Assembly: GCA_029204225.1 (NCBI GenBank)
Contig: CM055092.1
Coordinates: 15,214,059-15,278,058 of the forward strand
From: Diphasiastrum complanatum
Lineage: Eukaryota > Streptophyta > Lycopodiopsida > Lycopodiales > Lycopodiaceae
Reading direction: 5' to 3'
DNA: 64,000 nucleotides
In this document: positions 45,922 through 59,157 of the stretch, piece after piece
Numbering within the stretch: the stretch's first letter is position 1
Layout of the letters: each line of letters opens with the position of its first letter
Translations under genes and position numbers: made by a program
The notes under the pieces: generated by a model
Seen by the model: the letters and a program-made list of their open reading frames with translations, nothing else
Database searches by the model: none
What the model was told of the DNA's origin: nothing

Positions 45922-48343
45922 GTTAAATCTTGGTATTCAGGGGTACCAAGATCAAATAAACTTTCAGATAATGCACCTGGATCGAACAGACATTGTTCTC
46001 GGGAGAGATTGGCTCTACAGTTTAGGACCTTCCCTCCACAGAAACTATCAGGAGAACACCCTCAGCTTTCAGTATAAAGGCCGAGAGATCCAGTTGCATG
46101 GGGAGCATGATGTTCCCAACAGCCCTATGGTCTGCAGTTCAGAGCTCTGTCAGCTAATCGGAGACGAAGACCATCAGGTATTCTTATGTGACTTTCAGTT
46201 TATTCCTGAAGTTTCTATTTCCAGTTCTAGAAAGGAGTTCATTTGGGAGTCTGCACAACAGGAGAGCTTTGATGCTCTCAAAACAGCCTTAGCTACAGCA
46301 CCAGTCTTAAAAGTCGTCGACCCCAATCAGCCATTTGTGGTCGAAACAGATGCTAGCGACTTTGCAGTAGGCGCTGTGCTAACTCAGGGTGGACGACCAG
46401 TTGCGTTCGAGAGTAAAAAACTCGAGCCAGCTCAGACTAGGTACAGTGCCTATGAAAAGGAACTCTTTTCTATAGTCCATGCCCTTAAGACTTGGAGGCA
46501 TTATTTGTATGGTGCCAACTTTGAGGTCCTGACAGACCATGAGAGTCTCAGATACCTTTGCAATCAACCTGAGCTTAGAGGTCGGAAAGCTCGTTGGGCA
46601 GAGTTGATGCAAGAGTTTGACATGTCTATCAGATATAGGCGTGGAAAATTCAATACAGTAGCAGATGCCCTTAGCAGAATGCCTATGATAAACGAGCTGA
46701 GTTTTACTCAGATTCGTAATGAGTTACTCGAGTCCTTGAGAGGGAAATGCCAGCATGATGCATTCTTCTCTATTATCTGAAACTCAGTCCAGAACAGACA
46801 GTTACAGACTCCAGAACCAGTTCCCGGGGCTGGTGCCAGTTCATCCAAGAATACGGCAGCTTCCGTTGAGGATGATGATGAGTCCGAGTATACGTCGTCA
46901 GATGACGTTGAGGATTCTGAGCCTGTATTACCCAAGCAAACCCCAGTGGTTGAGGGTCAGTTGACTCAAGGATTCAAATGGAAACAGTATTCCATTCAGG
47001 ATGAGTACTTGCTCTATAGAGATAGAGTATGTGTCCCCAATTCAGAGGATTATAGGCAGCAGGTCCTATATGAATGTCATGACAATCCTAGCGCGGGACA
47101 CCCAGGCATACAGAAGACCTATGAGCTTCTTCGTAGGCAATTTTTCTGGCCCAGTATGAAAAAGGACGTCCACCAGTATGTAACCAGTTGCCAGAAATGT
47201 CAAGTAAATAAAGCAGAGCGTTTAAAGGCAGGAGGGTTGTTGCATCCCTTAGAAATACCAGCTGGTAAATGGGAGAGTATCTCCATGGATTTTATAGTAG
47301 GCCTGCCTAAAACCCAAAAGGGTAATGACGCTATATGGGTCACAGTTGACCGTCTGACCAAAATGGCTCATTTTATTCCGACCAAAACAACCGTTAGAGC
47401 TCCAGAGTTAGCAAGGTTGTTTGTAGACGGGCTATTTAAATTGTACGGTCTACCTTCCGGCATAGTCAGTGACCGGGACAGTAAGTTTACTGGAAATTTT
47501 TGGAAGGCAGTATTCCATCATCTCCATACTAAACTTAATATGAGTACCACTGACCATCCACAGACGGACGGTCAAACAGAAAGGGTAAATCAAGTGCTGG
47601 AGGATATGCTTCGTGCATACGTCAGCAAGAAGCAAACTAATTGGGAGGAGTATCTCTCGATATTAGAGTTTGCTTACAACAGTACCAAACATTCAGCTAC
47701 GGGATACAGCCCATTTATGCTGATGTACGGTTTTCAGCCACGCTCACCCACAGCTGTAGGGTTTAAACAAGAAAAAGTTGAAGCAGCCAGAAACTTTTTA
47801 GAAGACCTAAACCAGATGATAGAACATGCTAAGAGTAGCATTAGACAATCCCAGGATCGAGCCAGGCATTATGCAGATCCACACAGACGGGATGTGCAGT
47901 TCTCCACTGGTGAGAAAGTCTACTTGAGAGTCCCAGTTGACTCTAAAACCCTCAAATCAGGAGTGTGTGCTAAGTTGTCTCCAAGGTATTGTGGTCCCTT
48001 TACCATCAATAGGAGACTAGGCGAGGTCACCTATGAACTAGAACTCCCACACAGCAGTAAGGTTTTTCCAGTTTTTCATGTAAGTCAGTTACGAAAAGCC
48101 TTAACCAGATCAGATAATCTGGTAGGGGACAGTGTTCTAGTTCTCCCATTGGATCCTCAACAACCTCCACATGAACCAGAGGAAATTCTTGATAGTAGAG
48201 AGACGCAGACTCGTCATACTCTATACCGAGAATATCTGGTTAAGTGGAATGATCAGCCTGTTGAGAATGCCACTTGGGAAAGAGGCAGCGTCCTTCGCAA
48301 GATTTTTCCAGACTTTGTCTTAGAGGACCAAGACGGTTCTTAA
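45884..48343 (+). pseudogene. pol of G2 lacking RT: protease end, RNase H, integrase, chromodomain
   Basis: After the frameshift, protease sequence continues ([20 protein letters not shown]) to PEVSISSS at about 46228. There it joins [14 protein letters not shown], deleting all RT blocks present in G1. RNase H ([15 protein letters not shown]) follows, then a TGA at 46778-46780 (TGG in G1). The frame continues through an intact integrase ([48 protein letters not shown]) and chromodomain ([16 protein letters not shown]) to TAA 48341-48343. It could only have moved with help from another copy if the deletion is older than insertion. Confidence 0.92.
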
Positions 48344-48354
48344 GGGGGAGGGAG

Positions 48355-48712
48355 TGTTACGAGCTCGTAACCAGTGCCGAACCCTAGAGAACACAGATAG
48401 GTCAGATACCACAGTCAGGGTCGTGTCCAGCGTACATGACCAACAGGGCAAGACAGTGTGAGTAGTGTGCCCCAGCACGGTCCATAGCCATGGCGGGCCT
48501 AACACAGCCTAGGGACCCTGTCAGCAGGATAGGGCCCCCAGTTGGGTCCCGACGTGCAGTCGGCCACGTCAGTGCCACGTGGCCGACACTTGGCAGTAGC
48601 ATGCTACCAGTCCTCACACTGGGCTAGGAGGGGCTTACTCTATATCAGGGAGTAGGCAAGGTTGGGTGGATCAATTAGTGTTTGCCCTACTGTGGTGTTA
48701 GGATCTATTACA
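48355..48712 (+). repeat. 3' LTR of G2
   Basis: Identical by eye to the 5' LTR. It is preceded by the polypurine tract TAAGGGGGAGGGAG, which also contains the pol stop codon TAA (48341-48343). Confidence 0.95.
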
Positions 48713-48851
48713 CAACTCAATCATAAAGAACAAGACTTGAAGGCTTGTTCAATTACCTACAAGTAAAAAGGCCATTGGATGCAAGTGGATCTAGAGAACC
48801 AAGTATAAATCAGATGGTTCTATAGATAAACATAAGGCAAGATTGGTTTCG

Positions 48852-48970
48852 TCGTAAGATACTTCATGAATGCCATGATAGGCCCTATGTAGGGCACCCT
48901 AGTATTGATAAGACCAGTGAGCTTGTAAGAAGGCATTATTTTTGGCCACGATTGCAATGAGACATAAGAG
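48852..48970 (+). pseudogene. scrap of gypsy integrase zinc domain
   Basis: The frame reads RKILHECHDRPYVGHPSIDK, then SELVRRHYFWPRLQ, followed by a stop. This matches the H2C2 region at the start of Ty3/gypsy integrase. It is directly fused to the end of C2b and precedes the C3 LTR. It is a different sequence from G2 ([12 protein letters not shown]), so it comes from another gypsy family. Confidence 0.75.
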
Positions 48971-48975
48971 AAAAC

Positions 48976-49587
48976 TGTTAGAAGTCACTATTTTTCCTAT
49001 TTGTCTAGAGATTCCTCTATTGATTCTCTGACTGCAAAGTCAAGGTACTAGAAGGTACACCCTGGACGGCTGCTAGGGGTAATCAGAGTTGTTTTTTTTT
49101 TCTCCCTCGGTGGGATCTTCTCCAGAGTACAGAGCTTTCTCCAGGCTTCATGGGATTAATGCCATATTCAATGAAGTTGGGGCAATGTATATGGTTTTGA
49201 GGACCCAAGGAGCATTTTTCAATTAGCACTTGGTTGTCCAATGCCAAGGCTCTTCATTTGCTTTTGTAAATCCTATGTAACATATGGCTCTTGGTTGTTG
49301 GCTTTTGAAGATTACACATTGGGAACCATTGGCCTTTGGATTTCTCTATCTCTGCTTGTATTAATAGACGCCCTGTTTCTGCTAAAGAGGAGGAAGAGCC
49401 TAAAGAGGCTGGAGAGACTAGAGAGAGTGGCAATGCTTGTGTACATACATTCTTTGTATAGAGATTTGTCTCCATTGATATCTTACTTTGCTTCCACATG
49501 TATGCATAATTTGTGATTGTTCATAGAACGTTAATCACTTAATTCATTGTGAATGTTTCCGATTCTAGTTCACCTTGAGTTCCAACA
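48976..49587 (+). repeat. 5' LTR of a third copia-type element, C3
   Basis: A 612-bp LTR begins TGTTAGAAGTC and ends GAGTTCCAACA. A decayed primer-binding site TGCTATCAGAGCAAGG starts at 49588 (TGG to TGC). Leader-like sequence follows to about 50700 without a recognisable gag, and no second LTR is found. Confidence 0.7.
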
Positions 49588-50977
49588 TGCTATCAGAGCA
49601 AGGTCATAGGCTGCATGATTAACACTCATAGCCTCTACATCCTGGAGATTATTATGCATATTGGAAGGTAGGTAGATGGCCAATTTTGTTCCAGCCAATG
49701 GAGTCTCTGAAGAGTGCACCTTTAAGCAGATTGGGTGCACTTTACAATGTCTCTGTGAGCAGGTTTGATGTAGATTTATTGGCACGTTTTCCAAGCAGCA
49801 AGGAGGTGCATATTTCTAGGCAGATTGGGCGCAAATTTCTCCTTCACTATAGGCACATTTTTCACCTATTTTGGACGTTTATTCTGATAGTGTTAGTGGC
49901 TAGTTTTCTGCTGACAGGTCACTGTTTTTCAAACTTTTTTTATCGCTGTTTTTTCTCAGATCTGTGGTTCATTTTCCAGCCAACCAGTAGAGAAAATATG
50001 TGGCACAATAGGCGTATTTAGCTGCCTCTGTGAGCCATTTTTTCAGAGCTGGAAATTAGCGGGTGTTGGATTTTCTTCAAAAGCTTGGATACTTTTCTCT
50101 TCTACAAACTTCTTTGAGTGAATGGGGTGCATTTTGAATCTTTAGCATACTTAATAATCTGCTCTTTCCAATTCTTCTGCCTTCATAAGTTGTTTATGAT
50201 TGATTCATGTGTATTTGTTGTCCATACTTGTTTGCAGATGCAAACATTAATGGGTGCAAATTTAAGTGATGAATTGGATTCCTATTGGATCTTGTGTATC
50301 TTTTTGGGTGATTTGTAAAAGAGGGACAGATCTGAAATTTGTGTTTTTAGCATGAATTATGGTTGTCTACACCTTAGAATCATGTTGGGAATTTATTTTC
50401 TTGAAGAATGAGAAGTCTCCTACCATTTTCAAGTAACATTTTTGAGAAATCATCACGCTGGGATCTGTGTTCTCTTTTATAGAGTTGGCTTTTTTGATAC
50501 TACGAGATGCCTAGAATGTTCATTCATAGGACCAACAAGCCAGTGTCATGTTCATTGCATGGTGTTCGTTTTAAGGGAATTGTATATAATCATCATCATA
50601 CTCTATCGTTCTTATGTGGTGAGATTATATGATATGTGCGTCCTTAACACCTTTTCACCGAACTCAATAGTCATTCATTTATGGCCAGGCTACTCTCGAT
50701 AACCGAAATTTGTTCAAAAAAAGACAACATCACCGTAGCTCAAAATTCAAATCTAGGAAAAACCTAGACCAAAATGAGTCACGAGAGTGCCAAAACAATC
50801 CAAAAGAAAAAGAGGTACTATCAACTAGGACAAATTGAAGACATTCAAAAAGTTCCATAGGAGCTGTTTATGATTCAATTATGGAGTGCGATTGGTTTCA
50901 ATCATTATTCACGATTCTCTCTCTTTCTTGTGGATTCGGATATTATATAACTAAAAAGGATAGAATTGTCCCAGAAC
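49588..50977. other. C3 leader-like and intron 1 sequence, no gene
   Basis: T-rich sequence with short ORFs lacking known motifs. The part adjacent to exon 1 (about 50700-50977) looks like ordinary intron. Confidence 0.5.
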
Positions 50978-51187
50978 CTTGAATGGCCGTTGCTGACGGG
51001 CTGCAAACAAGACTTTGTGCTGAATACAAGCAAATTGATGTTTCAAAGCCCATGCTTCGCTCGACTGCCATCTCACCGACTTCCCTGACTTTTCCTTCAG
51101 TCCATTGGCATTACTAGAAATTCCAGATGCCCTCAAACTGACCGCTGTCAGCGCCTCTGCGCATGGAGAATGAATTAAGCTGTGCAT
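50978..51187 (-). CDS. PDS: phytoene desaturase exon 1 (chloroplast transit peptide)
   Basis: The ATG at 51187-51185 opens 70 codons to K70 at 50978. The sequence starts MHSLIHSPCAEALTAVSLRA and ends AARQQRPFK. It is rich in Ser, Ala, Arg and Lys and poor in acidic residues, as in plastid transit peptides. Joined to exon 2 it gives RPFK then VLCRDIPRPP, matching the family pattern of a short basic stretch before V-V/L-C..PRP. The call rests on this junction, the transit-like composition, strand and order. The N-terminus of PDS is not conserved in sequence, so exon 1 is less certain than exons 2 and 3. Confidence 0.7.
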
Positions 51188-51430
51188 GTTGTACCCCGAA
51201 GCAGCTCCAGAATCTTGTCACCCTGTGTGGATGCAGACATAAAAACAAACTAAGGGAAAGCGGACTCAGATCAAAAGATGAAGAGAGGCCATCAATGCTG
51301 GCTTCAGCTACCCCTGCAGGCTGCAGTTCGCCCACAAATTTGTACAACACAGAGAGGAAAAACAGTAGGAGGAAACTCTCAAAGTGCGAGCTAATGAGCG
51401 CAGCTGAGCAGCAGAGAGTAAGACAATAAC
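51188..51430 (-). promoter_or_regulatory. PDS: PDS 5' leader with two upstream ORFs
   Basis: Upstream ATGs lie at 51292-51290 (8 sense codons, TGA at 51268-51266) and at 51240-51238 (21 sense codons). The second uORF ends with TAA at 51177-51175, overlapping the PDS start codon out of frame. TTTTATGTCTGCATCCACACAG, ending at about 51220, also resembles a splice acceptor, so a leader intron could remove both ATGs. Confidence 0.5.
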
Positions 51431-52070
51431 TCTATAGATTCTTGTGACTGATTACTCCTTATGCTCTCACAGAATAAGTCCAATTTCCAAACAAGAGGAA
51501 ATATGGAATGAAAGCAAGAAGAAGAAGATGGAAGAATAATGGGGTTAAGGTTTTCCTTATCTTAGAGTCACTCTCACCACTTCTCATCACCTTTTTTTTT
51601 GGGTGCACATTATCCCATAAGCAAAATTTTGCATAAGCAACTTGTAAAAAAATTTGCCAATAACCCCTTACTCGTGTGCTTATGGGAATGTGCAAAATCC
51701 CATGCCCTGATTGTGTGCCTATGAAATTTCAAATTCATGAGTATTATATTAATGTGGTCGAAATCTTTGTGATGGTGTGGGCGCTTGGAAGTGTCGGGCA
51801 TAGGCACGCTTTGAGCACAGCCCTGCCACCACCGCAGGATCGTGTAGAGGGCTCAAGGCCCAAATTAGAATTTAGTCATTAGTTATGCATGAAAGTGAGT
51901 GAATCGCCAAAGTTAGCACGAGAGTTGGTTGAACTCATGTACACTTGACATGTCAGTATCCACTTGTATGAAATCCAATGGATACATTATTGAATGTGCT
52001 TGTTAGAAATATGTGTTCTCTTCTCTCATTTTTAAGGTAATTGGAGTGAGATATCGTTTGCTTCATATTA
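51431..52070 (-). promoter_or_regulatory. PDS: putative PDS promoter region
   Basis: On the minus strand a TATA-like TCTATAGAG lies at about 51430-51438 and an I-box GATAAGG at 51555-51561 (a motif common in light-regulated plant promoters). These are single short matches and their function is inferred. No coding sequence is seen. Confidence 0.3.
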
Positions 52071-52080
52071 GTGTTATGCC

Positions 52081-52243
52081 ACCCAACGGGGTTGGCTCAA
52101 CTGGTTAGCTTGGCATCCAAAGTTTCTTTGGTCCCAGGTTCGAGCCTCCCCTTGGAAACCAAGAAGCATATTAGTGTTATGCCAAAGTTTCTTTGGTCGA
52201 AGTTCAAGTCCCCCTTGGAAACCAAGATGCAAATTACTGTTAT
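52081..52243 (+). mobile_element. tRNA-derived SINE head with a partial second copy
   Basis: An A-box TGGCTCAACTGG (52093-52104) and a B-box GGTTCGAGCC (52137-52146) lie 33 nt apart, as in RNA polymerase III promoters. The B-box half with CTTGGAAACCAAGA recurs at about 52176-52243 in decayed form without an A-box. It does not fold as a full tRNA and has no discriminator or acceptor stem that I can find, so a SINE remnant fits best. Confidence 0.55.
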
Positions 52244-52253
52244 GATCCAAAGC

Positions 52254-52510
52254 GAGCCAATGACCACTTGCTCACATCAACCACCAGTTTTTAAAAGTCA
52301 ATTTCTAGAATTGTGTGAAGTTGAGGCCGACCATTTGTTCACATCAATCGTTGTTTTTTAGAAGCCAATTTGTGAAATAAGGTGAAGTTGAGATAGCAAC
52401 AGTTTGCTCACATCAATCACTGGTCTTCATAAGTCAATATTTGAAATTGTGTAAGGCTGAGGCAGTGACGATTTGCTCATTTATCTCTTGTTTTCGAAAA
52501 CCAAATAATC
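52254..52510. repeat. diverged tandem repeat, about 68-bp unit, 3.7 copies
   Basis: Units start at 52254, 52323, 52390 and 52459. Each begins GAG and contains TTTGCTCACATCAA-like and AAGTCAATTT-like blocks, ending GTGAAGTT or GTAAGGCT. They follow the SINE head directly. Confidence 0.8.
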
Positions 52511-54445
<1,935 letters not shown>

Positions 54446-55191
54446 AAGAGGCTATATTCTCTTCGTATGATTGACTAGCCCATAACTACATAGATCTCTC
54501 CCATCCCCATGTGTCCAATAATTGTTTTCTAAGTAATGTGTTTCTCTACAATTCTCGCAAAGTACTCTAGGGTATGTCAGTGTTCTCTTCTTCATCCCAC
54601 TCTTGTTTTCTACATACCATCTCCATGTAAGAGTGGTTCTCTATAATGTTGCTTTAGATTATATTGGGGGCTCAAGGAAATCCAAGGGTGCAATTTTCTT
54701 ATCAATTTTGCATTTGATCTCATAAGTATGTTTGTCAAATAATGGTTCATTACGTGTGCTAAAGTGGTCAACAGACATGATTGTATGTTGGCTTGGATCA
54801 TGACAAGGTTTCCCAATGTTCTGTCTTTCAACTACGTAACGTGATCTTGGCTCCAGCACTTGGGGTATATGATGTAATCCTCCCATATATGGTAGTCCGT
54901 TTCTACTCAACATAGGCTGGCAACCATTTAGATTTCATGTTCTCATTATCCACACGAATTTTGGCATTCATATGTAGCAAAATAGGCATCCTCTATGATG
55001 AATTGCTTCCTCGAAAGATGAGATGGGGCCAAAATTTGGGTATGACCAATACGCCTCAAAGTTTTGGCATTTGCCTTGAACTTGCATTTTGCATAATTTG
55101 CCATATGTGGCACATAGCTACTCACATAAGCTTGAACATTTGAAAAAAAATGACATAGGACTGAGGGGTCTTTTTTAGCTAATTTTTCCAT
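54446..55191 (-). pseudogene. eroded gag-like coding remnant
   Basis: Minus-strand frames of 81 and 84 codons (55191-54946, 54913-54659) are followed at about 54560 by LCENCRETHYLENNYWTHG, resembling a retroelement zinc knuckle whose last Cys is Tyr. Protein-like composition with scattered stops. The family is not recognised. Confidence 0.25.
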
Positions 55192-58100
55192 GGAATTTGC
55201 ACAAGGAAATCAATAGGTGTGAGTAGTTTTTCAATAATAATATATAAAAAAAATCTTGGATAAATAACTCTTAGACGAGCTAAAGTACAGTAAAAATGCC
55301 ACTTCTACAATAATGAGCATGTTGAGGTGATAAATTTCGCTTTTTACTGCACTGAAATTTGAGCTATAAGAACTTAGAAATACTTGGTTTAGGCTTGAGG
55401 CCTAACATAATGAGGTTGAGACTTTGCACAATCTCTCACAAACACCAAAATTGTCTCATTAAAAACATCCAAGTTTAGAAAAAAAATTACAACTTGGGTC
55501 AATAGTGTGTCGAGTTGAGCAAATTGTTGGATAAAATAGCTACAAGAGCTTACAATGATAGTTTTCCAAGTGATGACTTTTATTAATTATTGTAACATGT
55601 ATGAAGCTCACAACGAGGCATTCAACTACAAAAAGTGGTACTTAAATTGTGATGCTTCTTACTATTATTATTAGTGCTACCTAGCATGATCTCCTTCACT
55701 TATTTGTCACAGATGCTCTCTAGTTATTGCTCGAGTACTAGTTATTGCTCCTTGGTTTGGCCACTAGTCTACTATATTATGAATATTTGAATCTTGGAAA
55801 AAAAAATAAGAAAATTGTAATTTTCTCATGAAATCTTGTAAGTACTATCGAATATAAGTAGTTGGGTTTAATTGAGAGCAAAAGTATGAATGTAAATATT
55901 TGTAATGCACTTATCATGTCATTGAGATAGCACATATTATAAGAATGTAGTAATTGGATTACATTGTTGGTCCATGCACGGGGATGTTAACTCGCAAATA
56001 TTGCTAGACCAACTTTTGTAGACATAAAGTGAATCTGGCCCTTTTTACATTTCAATACAGAAAAGAAGAATGAATCAACATATATAGCACCCACATATGC
56101 ATCACCAACTTCTAAACTATCAAACCATTATAGATAGATAGTTTGTTTGTAACCTCTACTTTTAGCAATATGATATTTTTTTTTAATCCATCAAAGATAT
56201 ACTATTTCTCTAAAGGTGTATTAGATACCTTTGTTCTTTAAGTAACAATCAATGAACATGTCACAAAATTATTGTTTCTTGGTATTAGATAGTTGGACAT
56301 TGAATTTTTTCTTGTGGTGTCATAGTTTTAGTTGTACAAGTTGTATAAATGTAATTGCAAAAGCTACATTGATGATGCATATATGGATTAGTTTCAAAAG
56401 AAGAAGTGCAAATGATTTATAAACTAGTGGGGACCAATGTAAATCACAAGGACCACACATACTTTGACATACCACCAATAAGGAACAAAAAAGTACATTC
56501 ACGTGTATAATTTTTGGAAAAGGTAATGTAGTAATAAGGGGCTAAACTTTAGAGAGCTAAACCATTATGTAGATTTATTTTTTAGCTACTTGGGTAAGAT
56601 GAAGAGCGTAATTATCCACTTCTAAGTCAAAATGATTCATTTTGGTCAAAATAGTTATTTTTTTTAATGATTGTGCTCATAATTTATAGGCACAAAAGTC
56701 TTGGACCATGTACTCATAGATGCTAATGTGACGACTAAAGCTCGCCTTTAGCTTTCAAACACTAAATAAGATTCCAAAGATAAGTTAAGGCATGCAATCC
56801 AAAAAACAAAACAAAACAACTTGTATAAACTCTAGATTTGTTATTTTAATTTTAATTTTTAAGACAAATATGATTCCAGATCAAGGTGCTACTGTTAAAA
56901 AATTATTGTTTATGAAATTCTAGAGTTATCTCTTTGAGGTAGAGCTTCCATAATGTTCAACATTAGTACATTAGATTAGCATCTATTTGAAAATTTGAGC
57001 CACTTTAAGTATTATCATGTGTACTATTGACTCCACAAGGAATCTTGCTCCCAATAAGAATTCATATTGGAAACATAAATATAGCTTGATACAAGCCATA
57101 ATTGTTGTGAATGATTTTTTGAACAACTTACATATTCACATGGTTGGTCGACTAAAGTGCTTCCAAAAATATTCCAAACATGACAAAGCATGCACATGGT
57201 CTTCAGACTTTCCAAATTATATTTTGTTGAAGAGAGCTAATGTAAGGCTTCCTTTTGCACCTAGATTCCATGCAAAAGACTTAGGTTATCATATGTCTAA
57301 TCATGCATTATCATGATAAGGATGTACATCTTGGTTGTACTACATTCTTAAGTAGTACGCTCTTATAGAATTATTATTTTTCATTATAATTACTTCAAAT
57401 ATATTTTACATTTTCCTCTTTCAAAATCATGCTAGAATTTGAATTAATCTACAACTAAAACATGATATTTGAGAGTGAAAATTGTAGGTGAAGACAATGA
57501 GGGTAGTGGCAAAGGGAAGTGACAATTTCAAAAAAGGAAGTGAATGGATGTTGTGAGTAAATGCAATTAACAAAGTGACAAGAATGGCACAATGGAGAAG
57601 TTTTGGATCAATAGAAAAAGATTTCAACGAATCTTTGTTGAAGCAATGCAATAACCAGGTACAAAATGTTAAGGCTTGATACATTTGAGTAAATATAGAT
57701 TTTATTCTAAAACTTAAGATCTGGAATATTTGGTCTTTAGTAACTAGAATTACAGTAAAATTTTATCATATAGCTTCTTTTCTCATTCAATATAATAGAT
57801 TTGCTAATAGCAAAGTAGACGAGAAAAGTAAGAGTTTAGGAGAAAAAGAAATGGGATAGATTTGAAAGCTCTACATGGGAGGGCAATACAACAAAGGTTG
57901 GACTTTTGGATTACCTAATGAAATCTAGGTAAAGAGATATTTTCACTCTACGATATAAAAATGGAATTTTACATGTGTAACTCTATTATCTTGTTTTCCA
58001 CCTGTTATTCTTTACTTGATTTTACTCCAATATAGATCAGTGTCAAAATGGTCAAAGGAACACAAGAACTGGTAGCTTCTTGATTATCTAGGTTGATTGT

Positions 58101-59157
58101 AGAAGATTGTTGTCTTCCAATCATATAATATCATTTCTAAAACCTGGTTTTCAGCAACTTAAAAATCCAATAAAGTCTATTCAAATTCATGCATTGTGTT
58201 TGTTGAGCTTTCAGCATCTCCTTTTACATTGATTTAGGTGTCAATATGCAGCTTTTCAAAAATATGGATGTAATGATCATTGAAATCTCTTAGTGAATAA
58301 CAAACATGAGTGAGCAAGAGTACAATCATGTTCTTGTTATCTTAAACATGATCATGTAGTAGCATACTTCTCTAAAAATTCTCCCTTAGAAGTCATCATA
58401 TAGTCATTTTGTGAAACATACTAAATTCCAACTATATTATATTTTCTCTTAACAAAGATTTGTGAAGAACTTTCAATAAAGAAAAAGAAGTTGTGAGCAA
58501 CCTTTTCAGAGCACATATATATTCAAATGTACAATAATAATGTAATTCAATATACTAAGAATCTTTGTGGATAACAACATAATAAATATAATAATAATAG
58601 CCTTAGTTGACTTTCTTTTCTTTTTTTTTCTCCACATTTTTGAGAACTACTTTTTTTTGTAGCTTGAACCTTTAGGAGGAGTGGTATCTTCACCCAAAAA
58701 TTGTCCCCTCATCTTGCAACATGTACATTATGGACCCTTAGAGAAGCCAATTTTCTCATTAGCCTAGAGCATATAATCATGGCACTTCATAGACAAGCCT
58801 ATTGAACACATGGGTTTTTTTTCTTTTTTTTCAACGAAACAAAATACAATAACTTCATTATGTGTTTTGCATTGTACATTGATAAAGAACCGCACAAAGG
58901 GACAAGCCATTCTTGGAGCTTGTGGATTCCTATGTCTTTTATGCCATAGGCCAAAATTTTAATCTAGGCATTAATTACCATAGCAACCACTTTAATACAA
59001 CTCCATTGATGCAAAGGAAGAATGTGTGCAATAAAAAAAATGATATTGAAGGTCTGTCTAAATATTTCTTTGTTTAGAATAAGTTGGTCATCACATCCTT
59101 TACCTATGAGAAATTGTCAAAAATTGGCAAATCTAGCTTGAATAAACCATGTAAATT
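55192..59157. other. no gene seen
   Basis: AT-rich sequence. Open frames such as 57017-57316 (plus) and 57427-57684 (minus) are short and lack motifs. It probably consists of very old transposon debris. Confidence 0.5.

Larger units (their letters stand above)
43227..48712 (+). mobile_element. young chromovirus G2, RT-deleted
   Basis: 5,486 bp. Target duplication CAACT lies at 43222-43226 and 48713-48717. LTRs of 358 bp at 43227-43584 and 48355-48712 show no difference by eye. The primer site TGGTATCAGAGCC is at 43586-43598 and the polypurine tract at 48342-48354. The same family as G1, in the opposite orientation. Compared with G1 it lacks about 925 bp covering the whole reverse transcriptase, and it carries two further breaks. 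Confidence 0.95.
40966..48851 (+). mobile_element. Ty1/copia C2b, second copy of the C2 family, split by G2
   Basis: It starts inside gag (matching C2 from about 16288) with no 5' LTR. It runs through gag, protease and integrase into RT, where G2 inserts at 43227. The RT frame DEEYN..SIIKNKT is restored across the 5-bp duplication and continues at 48713-48851 (KAIGCKW, GSIDKHKARLV), then ends without a 3' LTR. Confidence 0.85.
39958..50977 (-). other. PDS: PDS intron 1, 11.0 kb
   Basis: Donor AAG followed by GTTCTGG (50977-50976) and acceptor GGGGGGCAG (39960-39958). Both fit GT-AG, but the donor lacks the usual GTAAG and the acceptor has a weak pyrimidine tract. Content: plain sequence (39958-40965), copia C2b with G2 inside (40966-48851), a gypsy integrase scrap, and copia C3 LTR and leader. 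Confidence 0.65.

Noticed and set aside
51114-51350. 78-codon minus-strand ORF overlapping the PDS start
   Set aside because: It starts at GTG, is out of frame with PDS, and lacks motifs; it is leader sequence.
52081-52160. A functional tRNA gene
   Set aside because: The A and B boxes are good, but no acceptor-stem pairing or cloverleaf could be drawn; a SINE head explains it better.
52254-52510. CRISPR-like array (regular spaced repeats)
   Set aside because: The units are contiguous, diverged and in a plant genome; there are no unique spacers or cas genes.
57017-57316. 99-codon ORF as a gene
   Set aside because: AT-rich, no motif, no promoter or splice context; compatible with chance or with very old transposon debris.
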